Notes under the pieces: generated by a model
What the model saw: only the letters and a program-made list of their open reading frames with translations
What the model was told of the DNA's origin: nothing
The model's database searches: none
Shown here: piece after piece, positions 62,549 to 64,000 of the stretch
Numbering within the stretch: position 1 is the first letter of the stretch
How the letters are laid out: each line of letters begins with the position of its first letter
Translations under genes and position numbers: made by a program
Assembly: GCF_002072155.1 (NCBI RefSeq)
Contig: NZ_BDIY01000007.1
Span: 1-64,000 of the forward strand
DNA from: Roseovarius sp. A-2
Lineage (GTDB): Bacteria; Pseudomonadota; Alphaproteobacteria; Rhodobacterales; Rhodobacteraceae
Direction of reading: 5' to 3'
Length of the DNA stretch: 64,000 bases

Positions 62549-62716
62549 TCAGACGGTGCTGCGGTGGATGATCAGCGTCGCGAACAGACCGGCCAGCCCG
62601 AAAATCAGGCCATAGACGAAGGCATAAAGCAGGATGTCGGCCAGCTTGCCCTTGCGGCGATAGGCGACGGTCGCCCCGCCGATCATTCCTATGACTGCTC
62701 CGAAAATGACGATCAT
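62549..62716 (-). CDS. Small two-helix membrane protein (55 aa)
   Basis: Frame from ATG at 62716 to TGA at 62551-62549. It begins MIVIFGAVIGMIGGATVAYR, then RKGKLADI, and a second helix LLYAFVYGLIFGLAGLFATL, ending IIHRSTV. Two transmembrane helices with a basic loop. It fits tightly between the DUF2927 gene (3-nt gap) and the CoxE-like gene (5-nt gap), which supports its reality. Function unknown. Confidence 0.7.
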   Translation of the reverse strand: MIVIFGAVIGMIGGATVAYRRKGKLADILLYAFVYGLIFGLAGLFATLIIHRSTV

Positions 62717-62719
62717 GTT

Positions 62720-64000
62720 CTACCCGTTCGGTCCTTTGAGAGGATTGAGCGCGCCTATATCACGCAGCTTTGCGCGCACCGCCCAATCCGCCCCATAGCC
62801 GTAGCGCGCCCAGCCGAGGCTGTCCAGCCTGACGGCGCGCGCTTCGGACACGCGCCCGCTAAGCTCAAGCGCCTCGGCGCGCAGCATTTGCAGGGTCGCC
62901 AGAAGGGCCGCGTTCTCGTGACGCTCCACGATGCCGAGATGCGGATCGAGCAGGTCGAGCGCCGTCGCCCCATCGCCGCGCGCGACGGCATAGCCTGCCA
63001 GTTGCGCAGCAGTAAAGGCGCGGTGGAGCCCGGCACCCGGCACGCGCTGATATAGTCGGTCGGCACGCAAGAACTGCTCCTGTGCGACGCCCGGATCAAT
63101 GGCCTGGGTCAGGCGCCCCAGGGCGAAATGACTGAAGGCGCGGCGGTGATCGGTCCAGCCCAGCCCCTGCGCGATGCGCAATGCCTCATGCGCCGCCGCA
63201 CGCCGTGCGGGGCCGCGGATATCGGGACCGAGCGCGGTCTGGATCGCCTCGATCCAGGCGCGTGGCGTCGCCTCGAGATATCGCGGCGGCATCCGGTCGC
63301 CATCGGGGTTGAGACGGCTGAGGATGGCGGGCAGACGGTCGGCGACCTGCGAAAGCGTCATGCCCGACTGTAACTCCGGCGCGTAATAGGCGCGCAGGAC
63401 CAGCATGTCGAAGCCGGTCAGCACCGCGTGCACATTGTCGTCGTTGAACACACTGTCGGTGAGCCGGTAGAGATCGTTGAGCGGCCCGAGCGCTTGCGCC
63501 AGTTCCTCGTGCAGGCAGTCACGGATCTCCTGCGGGCTGGTGTCGTTGGGCACGAAGATCGCAATCTTTTCGCGCCGGGTGATGCGCGTCCAGTCGGTGC
63601 CACGCGCGGAACGATACTGGTCGAGCCGCGAGATGTTGGGCACCACGAAACAGGCCGCCGTTGGCAGGTGACGGCGGATATCGTCGCGGGTGACGGCCTC
63701 GATCGTGATATTCGCCGAGGCGTCGCGCACCAGGCGGATGTCGATCCCGGCCTCGCTGCGCAGACGCTGCAAAAGCCGGTCGAGATCGGCCATCATCGAG
63801 GGCGGCGGCGCGCCGGTCACGCGCAGCAGGACCGGCTCTTCGAAACGCGAGAAATACGGCAGCCTGCGGCCCGATTCCAGCTCGAAGGCGAGATCGAGAA
63901 AGTCGCGGGCGATATCGCGGTTGGAGCGTTGCGGCGGCATCGGACTGGGCGTGGAAAAGACCCGCATCGGCGGCATCGCGCTGATCTGCGGCGGTGCCGC
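62720..64000 (-). CDS. DUF2927-domain protein (5' end beyond window)
   Basis: The frame is open to the window edge; the part visible begins before MPPMRVFSTPSP and continues for more than 420 residues. DUF2927 features: NRDIARDFLDLAFELESGRR, LRRWEEPV-like FSRFEEPVLLRVTG, CHEE-type DCLHEELAQALGPLNDL and VFNDDNVHAVLTGFDMLVLR, as in a family of secreted roseobacter proteins with a metalloprotease-like His-Glu-Glu. The C-terminal third contains TPR-like helices. The start and signal peptide lie outside the window. Confidence 0.82.
   Translation of the reverse strand, partial: AAPPQISAMPPMRVFSTPSPMPPQRSNRDIARDFLDLAFELESGRRLPYFSRFEEPVLLRVTGAPPPSMMADLDRLLQRLRSEAGIDIRLVRDASANITIEAVTRDDIRRHLPTAACFVVPNISRLDQYRSARGTDWTRITRREKIAIFVPNDTSPQEIRDCLHEELAQALGPLNDLYRLTDSVFNDDNVHAVLTGFDMLVLRAYYAPELQSGMTLSQVADRLPAILSRLNPDGDRMPPRYLEATPRAWIEAIQTALGPDIRGPARRAAAHEALRIAQGLGWTDHRRAFSHFALGRLTQAIDPGVAQEQFLRADRLYQRVPGAGLHRAFTAAQLAGYAVARGDGATALDLLDPHLGIVERHENAALLATLQMLRAEALELSGRVSEARAVRLDSLGWARYGYGADWAVRAKLRDIGALNPLKGPNG

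Overview
The window is about 64 kb of GC-rich alphaproteobacterial DNA. The gene families suggest the Roseobacter/Rhodobacterales group: soxBDAG sarcosine oxidase, a DctPQM TRAP transporter, RTX plus Hint secreted proteins, a DUF2927 protein, paired TerB-like proteins and a PyrG/SecG neighbourhood. This placement is inferred from gene content and codon use; no rRNA or complete tRNA gene was found.

The left third (1-22.4 kb) is an accessory, defence-rich island. It opens with the tail of an IS66 transposase. Next comes a nine-gene minus-strand cassette (10005 down to 415) with mostly overlapping genes: a 41-aa membrane peptide, an MmeI-like DNA methyltransferase, a protein with an NAYKHGEG motif, a 68-aa protein, an EVE/PUA-like plus GIY-YIG-like protein, an SF2 helicase, a T5orf172 (GIY-YIG superfamily) protein, a Gly/Ala-rich membrane protein and a protein with a D...QLK nuclease-like signature. 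This matches no named defence system that I recognise. It is followed by an HTH gene, an IetAS-type pair (AAA+ ATPase and subtilase), a DUF3987 protein, a second HTH gene, two overlapping tyrosine-recombinase genes (the second with a degenerate active site and a duplicated N-terminal unit) and two small coupled genes ending at a clear terminator. The right edge is scarred by a tyrosine-recombinase C-terminal fragment abutting an IS3 orfA remnant.

At 22.6-28.3 kb lies an unusual two-gene unit. One gene encodes a 1700-aa protein with glycosyltransferase-like, second GT-like, kinase-like, SAM methyltransferase, GT-like and GT2 modules. The other encodes a SLOG/TIGR00725-type protein translationally coupled to it. 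This and the nine-gene cassette are the strongest candidates for undescribed systems.

Two tRNA-Leu-like 3' fragments (28.5 and 47.8 kb), sharing a 25-nt block and a CCA-containing end in the same orientation, flank a metabolic island. That island holds mdeR/mdeA/mdeB (methionine to methanethiol and 2-oxobutyrate, then probably propionyl-CoA), a seven-gene demethylation operon (dimethylglycine-dehydrogenase-like, MttB-like, TetR, soxB, soxD, soxA, soxG) and a divergent TRAP transporter whose promoter region carries repeated TGTCC/GGACA-type operators, then a tautomerase and a HAD dehalogenase. The likely scheme is uptake of a methylated amine or betaine and stepwise demethylation to glycine.

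From 48.6 kb onward the content looks like ordinary chromosome: a large RTX/Hint protein, a MobA-like nucleotidyltransferase, a polar amino-acid ABC transporter (one permease apparently using an ATT start), a PhnD-like protein, two TerB-like proteins, PyrG, SecG, a CoxE-like VWA protein, a 55-aa membrane protein and a DUF2927 protein cut by the window end.
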